8,137 nucleotides of DNA from an uncultured Christensenella sp. (GTDB taxonomy: Bacteria; Bacillota; Clostridia; Christensenellales; Borkfalkiaceae), in contig CAJTNY010000042.1 of NCBI GenBank assembly GCA_910577875.1, positions 1-8,137 of the forward strand. Direction: 5' to 3'. Positions within the stretch are counted from its first letter, which is position 1; every line of letters begins with the position of its first letter. This document shows positions 1 through 6,531 of this stretch, piece after piece. A program made the translations under genes and the position numbers. The notes under the pieces were generated by a model that was given only the letters and a program-made list of their open reading frames with translations, made no database searches and was not told the origin of the DNA.

Positions 1-1
1 T

Positions 2-322
2 ACGCTTGCAAAACGAAAGTTGGCGCTATCCAAGGTGCGTAGTAGTATCGGGAAGAAAGGCGGTAGTGCGGAACGAATACCTGTAACGGTAGAGCAAGTA
101 AACGCTATACAACCGAAAGGTTTGTCGTCAATCGGAATGGACGGTTTTCTTAAAAGGCATCCGCAAGTAAAACAAGATATATATCAATCGAGTATGCACT
201 TAACGGAAGGTGTGGATTGGACTACGCTTGACGAAGAACTGTACACGTCCAAGTACAGCGAGTGCAAAAGTCTGTACCAAATCTTAACGCACTACAAAGA
301 AATTGTGGGTGGAAGTTGGTAA
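2..322 (+). CDS. 3' end of an unrecognised protein (partial)
   Basis: The frame is open from the first bases of the window to a TAA at 320-322, so this is probably the C-terminal part of a longer protein. The first possible start inside the window is a TTG at 20, but no Shine-Dalgarno sequence precedes it. The visible part is about 106 residues, Ser/Lys-rich and basic at its N-terminal side, then a more helical tail with several Tyr and Leu (around SLYQILTHYKEIV). There is no signal peptide, membrane segment or motif that I recognise. It is immediately followed, with overlap, by a tiny ORF and then a relaxase gene, so by position it may be a mobilization accessory or replication gene; that is inference only. 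Confidence 0.5.
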   Translation, partial: TLAKRKLALSKVRSSIGKKGGSAERIPVTVEQVNAIQPKGLSSIGMDGFLKRHPQVKQDIYQSSMHLTEGVDWTTLDEELYTSKYSECKSLYQILTHYKEIVGGSW

Positions 323-479
323 CCAAACAGCAACCAAAAGGAAAGCAAAACGTAACCTAATCAAGCGAGATGGGAAGCAGGCTAAGGTTTTACAGTGCGA
401 ACACTGTAAAACATACCGTCGCAAGCGACGTAAAGCGAAGTGGGAAACCCACCTTCGCGTAGTTGCTACGCAACACTAA
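309..479 (+). CDS. Small basic Cys-containing ORF (56 aa), possibly coding
   Basis: GTG at 309 overlaps the end of the preceding gene (stop at 320-322), which would allow translational coupling; TTG at 303 is an alternative start and neither has a strong ribosome site. The product is very rich in Lys and Arg. Its second half has a CEHC (C-x-x-C) pair followed by a run of basic residues and WETHL, loosely reminiscent of a minimal HNH or zinc-ribbon fragment but too short to call. The same DNA forms four consecutive hairpins, so the open frame may be an accident of a structured nucleic-acid element. It lies in the same frame as the relaxase, separated from it by the TAA at 477-479. Confidence 0.3.
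   Translation: MEVGNQTATKRKAKRNLIKRDGKQAKVLQCEHCKTYRRKRRKAKWETHLRVVATQH
387..474. other. Cluster of four consecutive hairpins; candidate oriT
   Basis: Four inverted repeats stand almost end to end. The first is an 11-bp perfect stem (387-397/402-412) with a CGAA loop. The second is a 6-bp perfect stem (417-422/425-430). The third is a 10-bp stem with one bulged C (435-444/448-458) and an AAA loop. The fourth is a 5-bp stem (462-466/470-474) with a TAC loop. No T-tract follows, so these are not intrinsic terminators. Relaxase oriT sites commonly lie just upstream of the relaxase gene and contain inverted repeats next to nic, so an oriT or other single-strand DNA structure is the favoured reading; a nic site cannot be placed. 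Confidence 0.45.
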
Positions 480-488
480 ATAAACAAT

Positions 489-494
489 AGGAGG
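489..494 (+). promoter_or_regulatory. Shine-Dalgarno AGGAGG for the relaxase gene
   Basis: A full AGGAGG sits nine bases upstream of ATA at 504 and three bases upstream of ATA at 498. No ATG, GTG or TTG in the relaxase frame lies at a usable distance; the first is TTG at 552, 57 bases downstream. The site therefore decides the start and argues for an ATA initiator at 504 or an ATG-to-ATA change there. Confidence 0.7.
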
Positions 495-503
495 CAGATA
501 AAC

Positions 504-1838
504 ATAGGAACACAACCGGTAATATTTGATATAGCATATACGCCTTATAAATTGCCGAAAAACGCAACGGAAAAAGAGATAGCCGACCATAAGAAGCAAC
601 GCGCTTTCTACGATATGTCGGGCGCGGACAATATCTACAAGTACATAACGACCGAAGGCAAGATATACGGCGAGGAAGCGAAGAAGTTTACAATGCTCGA
701 ATACTTGCAAAAGAGTACAGGCGTATTTAATCAAGACGGTATGCTGAGTAAAGCACAAGTAAAGGAAATGCGAAAGCGAGCGCAAACGGGCGAGAAGAAT
801 TTGTGGCACGGCTTTATGTCGTTTAACAAAGAGAACTCGGAAAAGATAGATGATCCCGAAAAGTGTATAGCGCTCATAAAGCAAACCTTCGGGCAGTTTT
901 TTAAGGATGCCGGCTTTAATCCGGACAATATTGACTTGATGTGCGCACTGCATTTAGACCGTCCCGAACACTTGCATATTCATTACGTATTTTGGGAGAA
1001 AGAACCGAAGGTAAAGAACCAACGAGCGGCGGGGTATTATTACCGAAAGAAAGGCAAAATACCGCTTGGTGCCATAGACAAAATGACCGAACGATTGAAC
1101 GCCTATACCATTGACGATGACCTTGCAAATAAGCGTAAAAAGGTGTTAGAAGAATTGACGAGAACAAGCAATGAATACGATGTCGCTCATCTCAACGATA
1201 TACTACGCCGTTGGCTTAAAGAACTTGCCGACGAACTACCCAAGGACAAGCCGTTATGGTACGGTAGCAAGGAGATGGCTGAGTACCGTCCTAAGATAGA
1301 TTTGGTAGCAGAGTGGCTCATAGACTTGGACGAGAAAACGCGAGAAGCCGACAGCGAATTTAGAGATGAGTTGCGCAAGAAAGAACAATCATTAAAAGAC
1401 GTAATGGGCAACTATTACCAACGGCGACTTACAACCGAAAGACTTTTTATGGAGAACATGCCGAACAAGGCAGACGAGGACGGAGTAAAGAGTATTCACA
1501 CCATAGAAAGGTTAGAGTGGGACTATAGGCGCCGGCTCGGTAATATAGTTCTCAAAAAGGTGCGAGAGATACAGCGACAAACGTTCAAGCGTAATCCACA
1601 TAGGAAGTACAAGACGAACGATAAAAATTTAAAACGTAATCTTGCAATCTCGGCGCGGAAAGTGCGTGGCATAATGGACGGACTGTTCTGCTCGGTAGCG
1701 GAATTATTCTCGCCGGAAACTACGAACTACCGCAACCGCCTACGCGAGATTGAAGAGGAAATGCAAGCGGAGTACGAAAAGACCCGTCCACAGGGATTGA
1801 CGGAACCCGAGAAATCTAAATGGGATTGGGGTAAGTAA
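504..1838 (+). CDS. MobL-like HUH relaxase (mobilization protein)
   Basis: This is a probable DNA relaxase that nicks oriT and pilots the transferred strand. Counted from ATA 504 it has 444 residues; counted from the first canonical start, TTG 552, it has 428. The TTG has no ribosome site, whereas AGGAGG at 489-494 is ideally spaced for 504, and residues between them (GTQPVIFDIAYTPYK) look like genuine protein. The metal-binding HUH motif is clear as HLDRPEHLHIHYVFW, around residues 150-164 from 504. Tyrosines near residues 13-16 and in the AFYDMSG/NIYKYITTEGKIYG region are candidates for the catalytic nucleophile. The C-terminal half is long, charged and helical, as in relaxases of small Bacillota mobilizable elements. 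No coupling protein or type IV secretion gene is visible, so the element would need a helper. Family assignment to MobL is by recalled motif pattern. Confidence 0.78.
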   Translation: MGTQPVIFDIAYTPYKLPKNATEKEIADHKKQRAFYDMSGADNIYKYITTEGKIYGEEAKKFTMLEYLQKSTGVFNQDGMLSKAQVKEMRKRAQTGEKNLWHGFMSFNKENSEKIDDPEKCIALIKQTFGQFFKDAGFNPDNIDLMCALHLDRPEHLHIHYVFWEKEPKVKNQRAAGYYYRKKGKIPLGAIDKMTERLNAYTIDDDLANKRKKVLEELTRTSNEYDVAHLNDILRRWLKELADELPKDKPLWYGSKEMAEYRPKIDLVAEWLIDLDEKTREADSEFRDELRKKEQSLKDVMGNYYQRRLTTERLFMENMPNKADEDGVKSIHTIERLEWDYRRRLGNIVLKKVREIQRQTFKRNPHRKYKTNDKNLKRNLAISARKVRGIMDGLFCSVAELFSPETTNYRNRLREIEEEMQAEYEKTRPQGLTEPEKSKWDWGK

Positions 1839-1880
1839 AATCTAAGAATAAACATGAGTCGTATTAACATCATAAAACGC

Positions 1881-1909
1881 TTGACTCTATTTGAGGAACC
1901 GAGTATAAT
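1881..1909 (+). promoter_or_regulatory. Sigma-A-type promoter of the RHH gene
   Basis: TTGACT (1881-1886), a 17-base spacer and a perfect TATAAT (1904-1909) place the transcript start near 1916. The -10 box runs into the palindrome at 1907-1940, so a protein bound there would block RNA polymerase. Confidence 0.85.
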
Positions 1910-1940
1910 ATATTCATCGTATATATACGATGAATATATT
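1907..1940. promoter_or_regulatory. Perfect 34-bp palindrome, probable operator
   Basis: Each base from 1907 to 1923 pairs with its partner from 1924 to 1940 without a mismatch; symmetry ends at 1906/1941. The half-site contains TTCATCGTATA. It covers the last -10 bases, the start point and the leader up to four bases before the GGAGG ribosome site. A site like this fits autoregulation by the ribbon-helix-helix-like protein encoded just downstream. In RNA it would also form a long hairpin in the 5' leader. Confidence 0.75.
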
Positions 1941-1954
1941 TTGCGGAGGCTATT

Positions 1955-2242
1955 ATGGAAAAGAAGGATAGGGCAATTAAGGACAAGCGTTACGAGGACA
2001 AGCACAAAGCCGAGAGAAAGGCAAAGTGTATGGTTTGGGGAACGAGCGTACCGAGAGAGAAAGCCGAACAGATAAATGAGTTTTTGAAAAGATGCGGCTA
2101 CACAAAGATACAGCTAATAGAAGCAGGATATAACGCGCTCATTGAGCAGGCGGCGGAACACAACACCGACCTTGCGAAGATAATGGATGGGTATGACGAC
2201 TTTTTTCCAAGCGAACTTGAAAAGTTCAAAAATAACAATTAG
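1955..2242 (+). CDS. Ribbon-helix-helix-like DNA-binding protein (95 aa)
   Basis: This is a small basic protein, probably a DNA-binding regulator or relaxase accessory factor. ATG 1955 has GGAGG at 1945-1949. Residues 1-24 are a highly charged lead. Residues about 25-66 fit a ribbon-helix-helix: a strand (MVWGTSVP), helix 1 (REKAEQINEFLKRCG) and helix 2 after TK (IQLIEAGYNALIEQ). The remaining tail is acidic and helical. It follows the relaxase gene by 116 bp but has its own strong promoter with a perfect palindromic operator, so negative autoregulation is likely. Proteins of this fold also act as MobC-like or Arc-like nicking accessory factors, so a role in relaxosome assembly is an equally reasonable guess. 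Confidence 0.65.
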   Translation: MEKKDRAIKDKRYEDKHKAERKAKCMVWGTSVPREKAEQINEFLKRCGYTKIQLIEAGYNALIEQAAEHNTDLAKIMDGYDDFFPSELEKFKNNN

Positions 2243-2253
2243 CGTGGCGAGCT

Positions 2254-2283
2254 TTGCCGTGGCTAAGTAACGGGTCTTATAAA
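2254..2283 (+). promoter_or_regulatory. Possible promoter of the xis-int operon
   Basis: TTGCCG (2254-2259), an 18-base spacer and TATAAA (2278-2283) would start a transcript near 2290, leaving a leader that contains the hairpin at 2307-2326. The match is moderate; readthrough from the upstream RHH gene is also possible because no terminator separates them. Confidence 0.4.
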
Positions 2284-2306
2284 AAGAAAAGCGGAGAAAT
2301 CCCGAA

Positions 2307-2326
2307 CTCCAAAATTTATTTTGGAG
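2307..2326 (+). promoter_or_regulatory. Hairpin that sequesters the xis-like ribosome site
   Basis: CTCCAAAAT (2307-2315) is perfectly complementary to ATTTTGGAG (2318-2326). The right arm contains the GGAG ribosome site (2323-2326) of the TTG-started gene at 2334, seven bases away. In mRNA this would mask the ribosome site, suggesting low or switchable translation of the excisionase-like protein. Confidence 0.55.
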
Positions 2327-2333
2327 AATTAAA

Positions 2334-2540
2334 TTGGAAACAACTAGCACAACTAAATTGGCAAGAATGAGAACTATCAATGAAGCTCTTGCGCTCATTA
2401 AGCAACAAGATCCCGAAACGGCGGTAACGTACAACTTTATCCGCAAGTTATTGGACGGCGACAGAGTGCGACATTTCCGTTCGGGTTCAAGATACATTCT
2501 CAACTTTGACGATTTACTAAACGAACTAAACATGAACTAG
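2334..2540 (+). CDS. Excisionase-like HTH protein (68 aa)
   Basis: This is a small basic DNA-binding protein next to the integrase gene, where a recombination directionality factor is expected. TTG 2334 is chosen because GGAG at 2323-2326 is seven bases upstream; ATG 2367 is a possible internal start without a good ribosome site. The fold looks like a winged HTH of the excisionase/MerR type. A first helix (TINEALALIKQQ) is followed by DPETAVTYNFIRKLL as the recognition region, and then by a wing-like GDRVRHFRSGSRYILNFDDLL. Its stop is nine bases before the integrase ATG, so both are one operon. The same domain pattern occurs three times in the protein encoded at 3970-4605. Xis function is inferred from size, charge and location. 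Confidence 0.65.
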   Translation: METTSTTKLARMRTINEALALIKQQDPETAVTYNFIRKLLDGDRVRHFRSGSRYILNFDDLLNELNMN

Positions 2541-2549
2541 GGAGGGGAT

Positions 2550-3965
2550 ATGGCAACATTCAGAAAACGAAAATTGAAAATCGGCGTCGTGTACGATATT
2601 CAAGTCAAGTTCAAAGAACCGAACACAAATCAAACGATAGTGAAAACTACGGTTTGGCATCCCGAAAACAAAATGACGGATAGACAAGCCGAGCGTGAAT
2701 GTGCGCTTATTGCGCAAAAGTTTGAAAACGAAATGCGACAGCTCTATACGGGAAGTGTAGCCGATATTCCCGACTACAATATAACTGTCGGGCAAATGGC
2801 GGACAAATGGTTGGAGCGCGTACGTAAGGACTTTTCGATAGCGTATTACGAAAGGGGAATAAAAACCGTTGAATGGATAAAACGCTATATCGGCGGATAC
2901 AAAATCCGCGAGGTTACTCCTTATATCATTCAAAATTTCTACGACAAGTTAGACCGTGAGAAACGAGTGATTTATACAATTACGGCAAAACCTTGCTTGC
3001 GTGAAGAACTTGGAAAATTCGGACACACGCGCAAGGAGCTTTCCAAAGCTTACGGTGTAAACGTGGCTTCGCTTGTTTTTACTTTGCAAGGCAAGAATAT
3101 CGGGATGGAATTCGCGAAGCACCTCGCATCTGTTTTGGGTGTGAAAACCGAAAAGATTTTCAATATTCAAAAGACGGAGCAAGCCTATGCTGTAGAAACG
3201 CTTGCAAAGGTGAAACGCGCCACGCGCTGTATTTTTGGCATGGCAAAGCGTCAACGACTTGTGGACGATAACTACGCTTCGGCAGACTACGTTTCGTATG
3301 GAAAGAAACCGCAACGCAACATTAAATATCTTGACGATGAACAGGCGAAAGAGCTTTTCCGTGTGTTGATGGATTACGATGACATTCGCGCAAAAACTGC
3401 TATACTTGTGGCATTGCTTACAGGATTGCGGCGTGGTGAGATTGCGGGACTCGAATGGAAAGATATCGACTTCGAGCGGCACACGCTGACCGTAAACCGC
3501 ACAGGATGCTATAGTAAAATTGCCGGAGGAATCTTTACCAAAGAACCGAAAACGGAAGGCTCCATACGTAAAATAACTATCTCGGAAATTTTGGTAGAAA
3601 TACTCAAAGAATATAAAATTTGGTATGATGAGCAACGCGCGAATTGGGGCGATAGATGGGTGGATTCGGATAGGCTCTTTGTGCAAGAATACGGCAAGCC
3701 AATCAATCCCGAAACTATACACTATTGGTTGAAGAAAATGCTTAGTAATTCCAGACTACCTGACATTACGCTACACAGTTTGCGCCATACAAACATTACG
3801 CTGCAGATTGCGGCGGGCGTACCGCTTACGACGGTTGCAGGCAGAGCAGGTCATTCGCGCGTAAGTACGACGAGCGATATCTATTCCCATTTCATTAAGA
3901 CGAGCGATGAGGCGGCGGCTGAGGCTTTGGAAGATATCTTCGTGCCGCGTGTTGCAAAGGGGTGA
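2550..3965 (+). CDS. Tyrosine site-specific integrase with inserted XRE-like HTH
   Basis: This is a tyrosine recombinase for integration and excision. ATG 2550 is preceded by GGAGGGG (2541-2547). Domains in order are: an N-terminal arm-binding-like region (residues 1-65), a core-binding region beginning near 78, an XRE-like HTH insertion (about 149-206), the rest of the core-binding region (to about 250), and the catalytic domain (255-470). Catalytic residues are visible: R294 in TGLRRGE, probable beta-hairpin K334, H409 and R412 in LHSLRHTN, H435 in GRAGHSR, and nucleophile Y445 in TSDIYSHF. At 471 residues it is longer than the usual ~400 of Tn916-type integrases, and the insertion accounts for the excess. 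The 131-aa-plus cargo lies between it and the putative attachment region at 7729-8092. Confidence 0.95.
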   Translation: MATFRKRKLKIGVVYDIQVKFKEPNTNQTIVKTTVWHPENKMTDRQAERECALIAQKFENEMRQLYTGSVADIPDYNITVGQMADKWLERVRKDFSIAYYERGIKTVEWIKRYIGGYKIREVTPYIIQNFYDKLDREKRVIYTITAKPCLREELGKFGHTRKELSKAYGVNVASLVFTLQGKNIGMEFAKHLASVLGVKTEKIFNIQKTEQAYAVETLAKVKRATRCIFGMAKRQRLVDDNYASADYVSYGKKPQRNIKYLDDEQAKELFRVLMDYDDIRAKTAILVALLTGLRRGEIAGLEWKDIDFERHTLTVNRTGCYSKIAGGIFTKEPKTEGSIRKITISEILVEILKEYKIWYDEQRANWGDRWVDSDRLFVQEYGKPINPETIHYWLKKMLSNSRLPDITLHSLRHTNITLQIAAGVPLTTVAGRAGHSRVSTTSDIYSHFIKTSDEAAAEALEDIFVPRVAKG

Positions 3966-3969
3966 GAAA

Positions 3970-4605
3970 ATGTATTTGCCGAGATTAAGGCGCATTGACA
4001 CGATATTAAAGGCTGCAAAACAAGCCGATCCGGATACTGTGATAACGCGTCATTTCATCACAACACTTTTGCGCGAAGGCAAAATAACGCCGCTCAAATA
4101 CGGGGACGCATGGGTAGTAAATATCGACGAACTGTACGGGTATTTGTGCGGAATGCAGTTTGAAGAAAAGCCTTATGTGCCGCCCTCTAAACGTACCATA
4201 AAAAAGAGTGGAGAAATATGGCGAGAGTTTCTCGCCGAAGACCCTGATACGAAAGTGCGTAGGCTCAATTTGCGATTATTTGTGCAAGAGCAAGGGATTT
4301 GGTATTTTACTTCTTCGGTAGGGCATTGGCTGATTGATTCCGATGAATTAATGCACAGGCTCAATCCGCGTGGGGTTGATAGTAAGTGCGATATGCCGCG
4401 CTTGCGTTGGCATGACGATACGGTGCGCGGATTCAAGAAACAGCATCCGGATTTACCTGTAAACATGACTATGGCAGAGAAGGCGTTTCAATCCGGTAAC
4501 GTGTTTAAAGTTAAAAACGGCGGTAGGTGGATACTTAATTATGATCAACTTGAAGCTGAAGTTTTTAAGATGGTAGATTACGTTCCAAACAAAGAAGTGT
4601 TATAA
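3970..4605 (+). CDS. Protein of three tandem Xis-like HTH repeats (211 aa)
   Basis: ATG 3970 is chosen because AGGGGTGA lies just upstream and overlaps the integrase stop (3963-3965); the frame stays open upstream to 3907 but only within integrase coding sequence. The protein contains three copies of one domain, at residues about 3-59, 79-131 and 142-198. Each has an N-terminal helix, DP or HPD followed by a helix-turn-helix-like stretch, then a basic G-x-x-W/I-x-N/D-x-D-x-L ending (WVVNIDEL, WLIDSDEL, WILNYDQL). The 68-aa protein at 2334-2540 aligns with each copy (DPETAVTYNFIRKLL; YILNFDDL). Repeats 1 and 3 begin with PRLR. It is probably a multivalent DNA-binding partner of the integrase, such as an architectural or directionality factor. 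No catalytic residues are seen. A strong terminator follows six bases after the stop. Confidence 0.75.
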   Translation: MYLPRLRRIDTILKAAKQADPDTVITRHFITTLLREGKITPLKYGDAWVVNIDELYGYLCGMQFEEKPYVPPSKRTIKKSGEIWREFLAEDPDTKVRRLNLRLFVQEQGIWYFTSSVGHWLIDSDELMHRLNPRGVDSKCDMPRLRWHDDTVRGFKKQHPDLPVNMTMAEKAFQSGNVFKVKNGGRWILNYDQLEAEVFKMVDYVPNKEVL

Positions 4606-4610
4606 AAGTT

Positions 4611-4644
4611 TACAGCGGGCAGAGGAATCTGCCCGCTGTATTTT
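4611..4644 (+). terminator. Intrinsic terminator after the integration module
   Basis: A perfect 13-bp GC-rich stem (4611-4623/4628-4640) with a GGAA loop is followed by TTTT. It begins six bases after the stop of the triple-repeat gene and separates the integration module from the cargo operon. Confidence 0.92.
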
Positions 4645-4669
4645 ACTAACTGTTCTCCGGCTGTTATTC

Positions 4670-4698
4670 TTGCTTTTAATCAATAATCATGCTATAAT
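4670..4698 (+). promoter_or_regulatory. Promoter of the cargo operon
   Basis: TTGCTT (4670-4675), 17 bases and a perfect TATAAT (4693-4698) predict a start near 4705, giving a leader of about 100 bases before the first cargo gene at 4807. Confidence 0.75.
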
Positions 4699-4707
4699 TC
4701 TACTGCC

Positions 4708-4732
4708 ACTTAATTTTCTTTCATTATTAAGT
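4708..4732. promoter_or_regulatory. Inverted repeat just downstream of the cargo promoter, possible operator
   Basis: ACTTAAT (4708-4714) and ATTAAGT (4726-4732) form a 7-bp inverted repeat with an 11-base spacer, starting about 10 bases after the -10 box and covering the early transcribed region. This is the kind of position where an XRE repressor would bind; the operon encodes two. A second short inverted repeat, TGATA/TATCA, lies at 4776-4791 just before the ribosome site. Confidence 0.4.
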
Positions 4733-4806
4733 AAGATGCATTAAACACATGGGTTACTAATAGGTGCTTTCTTTGTGATAAACTTATATCAAAAAGGAGG
4801 TAGCGT

Positions 4807-5202
4807 ATGCGGTATTTCAAAGTATCAGCGAAATGCGGGCATGTTGGTAGACACTGTTATATAATCAAAGATTTTTATATAGTAGCTAATGACGGTAAAG
4901 AGGCGGCTTTCAAAGTCAGACATTTGCCAAGAGTAAAGCATGATAGAAAAGATGCAATACTTTCAGTTGAGGCAATAGCAAAAGACGAATATTTGGAAGG
5001 GAAAGCATTGCAAGCAAAGGATATGTATTTCCGGGTTCACAGCTCAACGGAACAAAGACAATGCGGTGCAGTTGATTACGATTTGGTGCTTCCGGAAACA
5101 GAAGCTACTAAACATCAAAAATGCAAAAATCCGATTTATTACCATAAACTTGCAAGGATGATTCGCAAAGATATACAACGCCGATTGACAGGAGAATTCT
5201 AA
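4807..5202 (+). CDS. Cargo operon protein 1, unknown function (131 aa)
   Basis: ATG 4807 has a perfect AGGAGG (4795-4800) with a six-base gap. I do not recognise a named domain, though the N-terminal pattern YFKVSAKCGHVGRHCYI followed by DGKEAAFKVRHLPRVKH resembles small hypothetical proteins of Bacillota that I cannot name. The first 20 residues place Cys10, His12, His16 and Cys17 close together, which could bind a metal, with Cys86 and Cys106 further on. The C-terminus (about 108-128) is a basic helix. There is no signal peptide or membrane segment, so it is probably cytoplasmic. Its TAA (5200-5202) abuts the ATG of the next gene without a single spare base, which implies coupled translation with the XRE protein. 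Confidence 0.8.
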   Translation: MRYFKVSAKCGHVGRHCYIIKDFYIVANDGKEAAFKVRHLPRVKHDRKDAILSVEAIAKDEYLEGKALQAKDMYFRVHSSTEQRQCGAVDYDLVLPETEATKHQKCKNPIYYHKLARMIRKDIQRRLTGEF

Positions 5203-6531
5203 ATGGATAAGAAGAAAATAGGAATATTTCTAAAAGAATTACGAAAAGAGAAAGGGCTAACACAGGATGAATTTGCTTGCGCGTTCAGTAAGTCTTGTTT
5301 TGGAGATGTAGGGCTTGTTTCCAATGCGGCTATAAGCAAATGGGAGCGAGGTGAATCCGTGCCCAATATTGAAGATATTCAACATTTGGCATATTTCTAT
5401 CATGTTACCATAGATGAAATTCTAAATGGCGAAAGGGTAGTTGATACAAATTTTGATGAAAAATATTTTTTTTCAAATCCTCGTTGGTACATTGACGCTT
5501 CGAAGGAAATAAATTTGTGTGAAATCAGAGAAAAGCAAGAGCTTGAGATAGAAACGCGCTTTAAAACGCTTTTAAAGAAGATGATAAGCGTAGGATTGAC
5601 ATTGACGGAAAACGCAGAATTTGATTATCTGTTAGAGAACTTTTATACAGTTTATACAGATGATGAATCAGATGATGCTACTGATTTTATAAAGAACTTA
5701 AAATTCCAGATTATCAGAACTGTCGCATTGATGCATAACTCTTTGCTCGATGAAAAGTTTTGGGAGGTATATAAACTATTTGAAAGTCACTTCATGCAAA
5801 CGGTAAAACGAGATATATGCGATGATATAGAAAATGCGGAAGAAATTTTGCGCAATCGAGTGAGAAATCTTGAAGTTTTTGAAAAGGATATGCTGCTTGC
5901 GGTAATACAAGTCGAAAACGTAACAAATAGCTATGGGATACAAGACAGAAAGCAGGCACAATTTACAGGTAAATTGATGAAGTTGTATGAAAAAACATAC
6001 AACCGTCCTTATGATGAGGAACAATTAACTAAGAACGCAATTAAATTGCTCATTGAGTGTGGCGCAAGATTAAATCCGTTGCTTTTGGGTTATCAACGCG
6101 ATAAGGTTGTCAAAGTTGATATTTTAGATAGACTCATTGAACTTTATAACAAATTCAAAAAGCCGATAATAATTCCAGTATATGAAGACCAAGTTTATAA
6201 TTTTTATGAAGTGGATAATACACCTGCAAATCGTAAGGAACGAGGTTTTGATAATACGGATGAGGTATTGGATGAAACGGAGTATTCTGATTTAGAGCGC
6301 AGATTATATAACGGTGAGCGCATATTGGAAAAGGTCGTTCCTGAATGGGTTGGCGGTAAGAACGAAGAGGAGATGATAAAATACATGTGGTCGGTAATAT
6401 GTGATTTGTCCTTAAAAGATTATCTTTCGGCGCGCGATGAAAAATTGACCACTGAACTTATTAGTCAATTGAACAATTTATCTCTGAAAGAAATCAGACA
6501 GATCTATTTCAAAAGGGGACAGGAAGCATGA
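5203..6531 (+). CDS. XRE-family HTH protein with large helical C-terminal region (442 aa)
   Basis: The N-terminus (about residues 5-76) is a Cro/C1-type HTH: LKELRKEKGLTQDEFACAF, then AAISKWERGESVPNIEDI, ending with VTIDEILNGE. A short extra loop (SCFGDVGLVSN) sits between the second and recognition helices. The remaining ~365 residues are predominantly charged and helical, with no enzyme motif that I recognise. A stretch near residues 108-150 (ETRFKTLLKKM, then NAEFDYLLENFY) aligns with the next protein, as does a C-terminal IKYMWS region. The length far exceeds a simple repressor of 70-200 residues. ATG 5203 has AGGAGA (5190-5195). The stop overlaps the next start as ATGA. It could be an operon autoregulator fused to a sensing or effector domain. 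Confidence 0.8.
   Translation: MDKKKIGIFLKELRKEKGLTQDEFACAFSKSCFGDVGLVSNAAISKWERGESVPNIEDIQHLAYFYHVTIDEILNGERVVDTNFDEKYFFSNPRWYIDASKEINLCEIREKQELEIETRFKTLLKKMISVGLTLTENAEFDYLLENFYTVYTDDESDDATDFIKNLKFQIIRTVALMHNSLLDEKFWEVYKLFESHFMQTVKRDICDDIENAEEILRNRVRNLEVFEKDMLLAVIQVENVTNSYGIQDRKQAQFTGKLMKLYEKTYNRPYDEEQLTKNAIKLLIECGARLNPLLLGYQRDKVVKVDILDRLIELYNKFKKPIIIPVYEDQVYNFYEVDNTPANRKERGFDNTDEVLDETEYSDLERRLYNGERILEKVVPEWVGGKNEEEMIKYMWSVICDLSLKDYLSARDEKLTTELISQLNNLSLKEIRQIYFKRGQEA

Noticed and set aside
387..412. The 11-bp hairpin as an intrinsic terminator of the upstream gene
   Set aside because: No T-tract follows on either strand's downstream side, and it is part of a run of four hairpins.
390..953. 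A 187-aa - strand ORF opposite the relaxase gene
   Set aside because: It lies antisense to the relaxase reading frame with its HUH motif and is explained as a shadow frame; it has no recognisable motif or ribosome site.
1854..2075. A 73-aa + strand ORF through the palindrome
   Set aside because: It overlaps the promoter, operator and start of the well-supported ribbon-helix-helix gene in another frame and has no Shine-Dalgarno sequence.
2240..2266. Imperfect hairpin TAGC...GCTA after the RHH gene as a terminator
   Set aside because: Pairing is interrupted and no T-tract follows; it is too weak to call.
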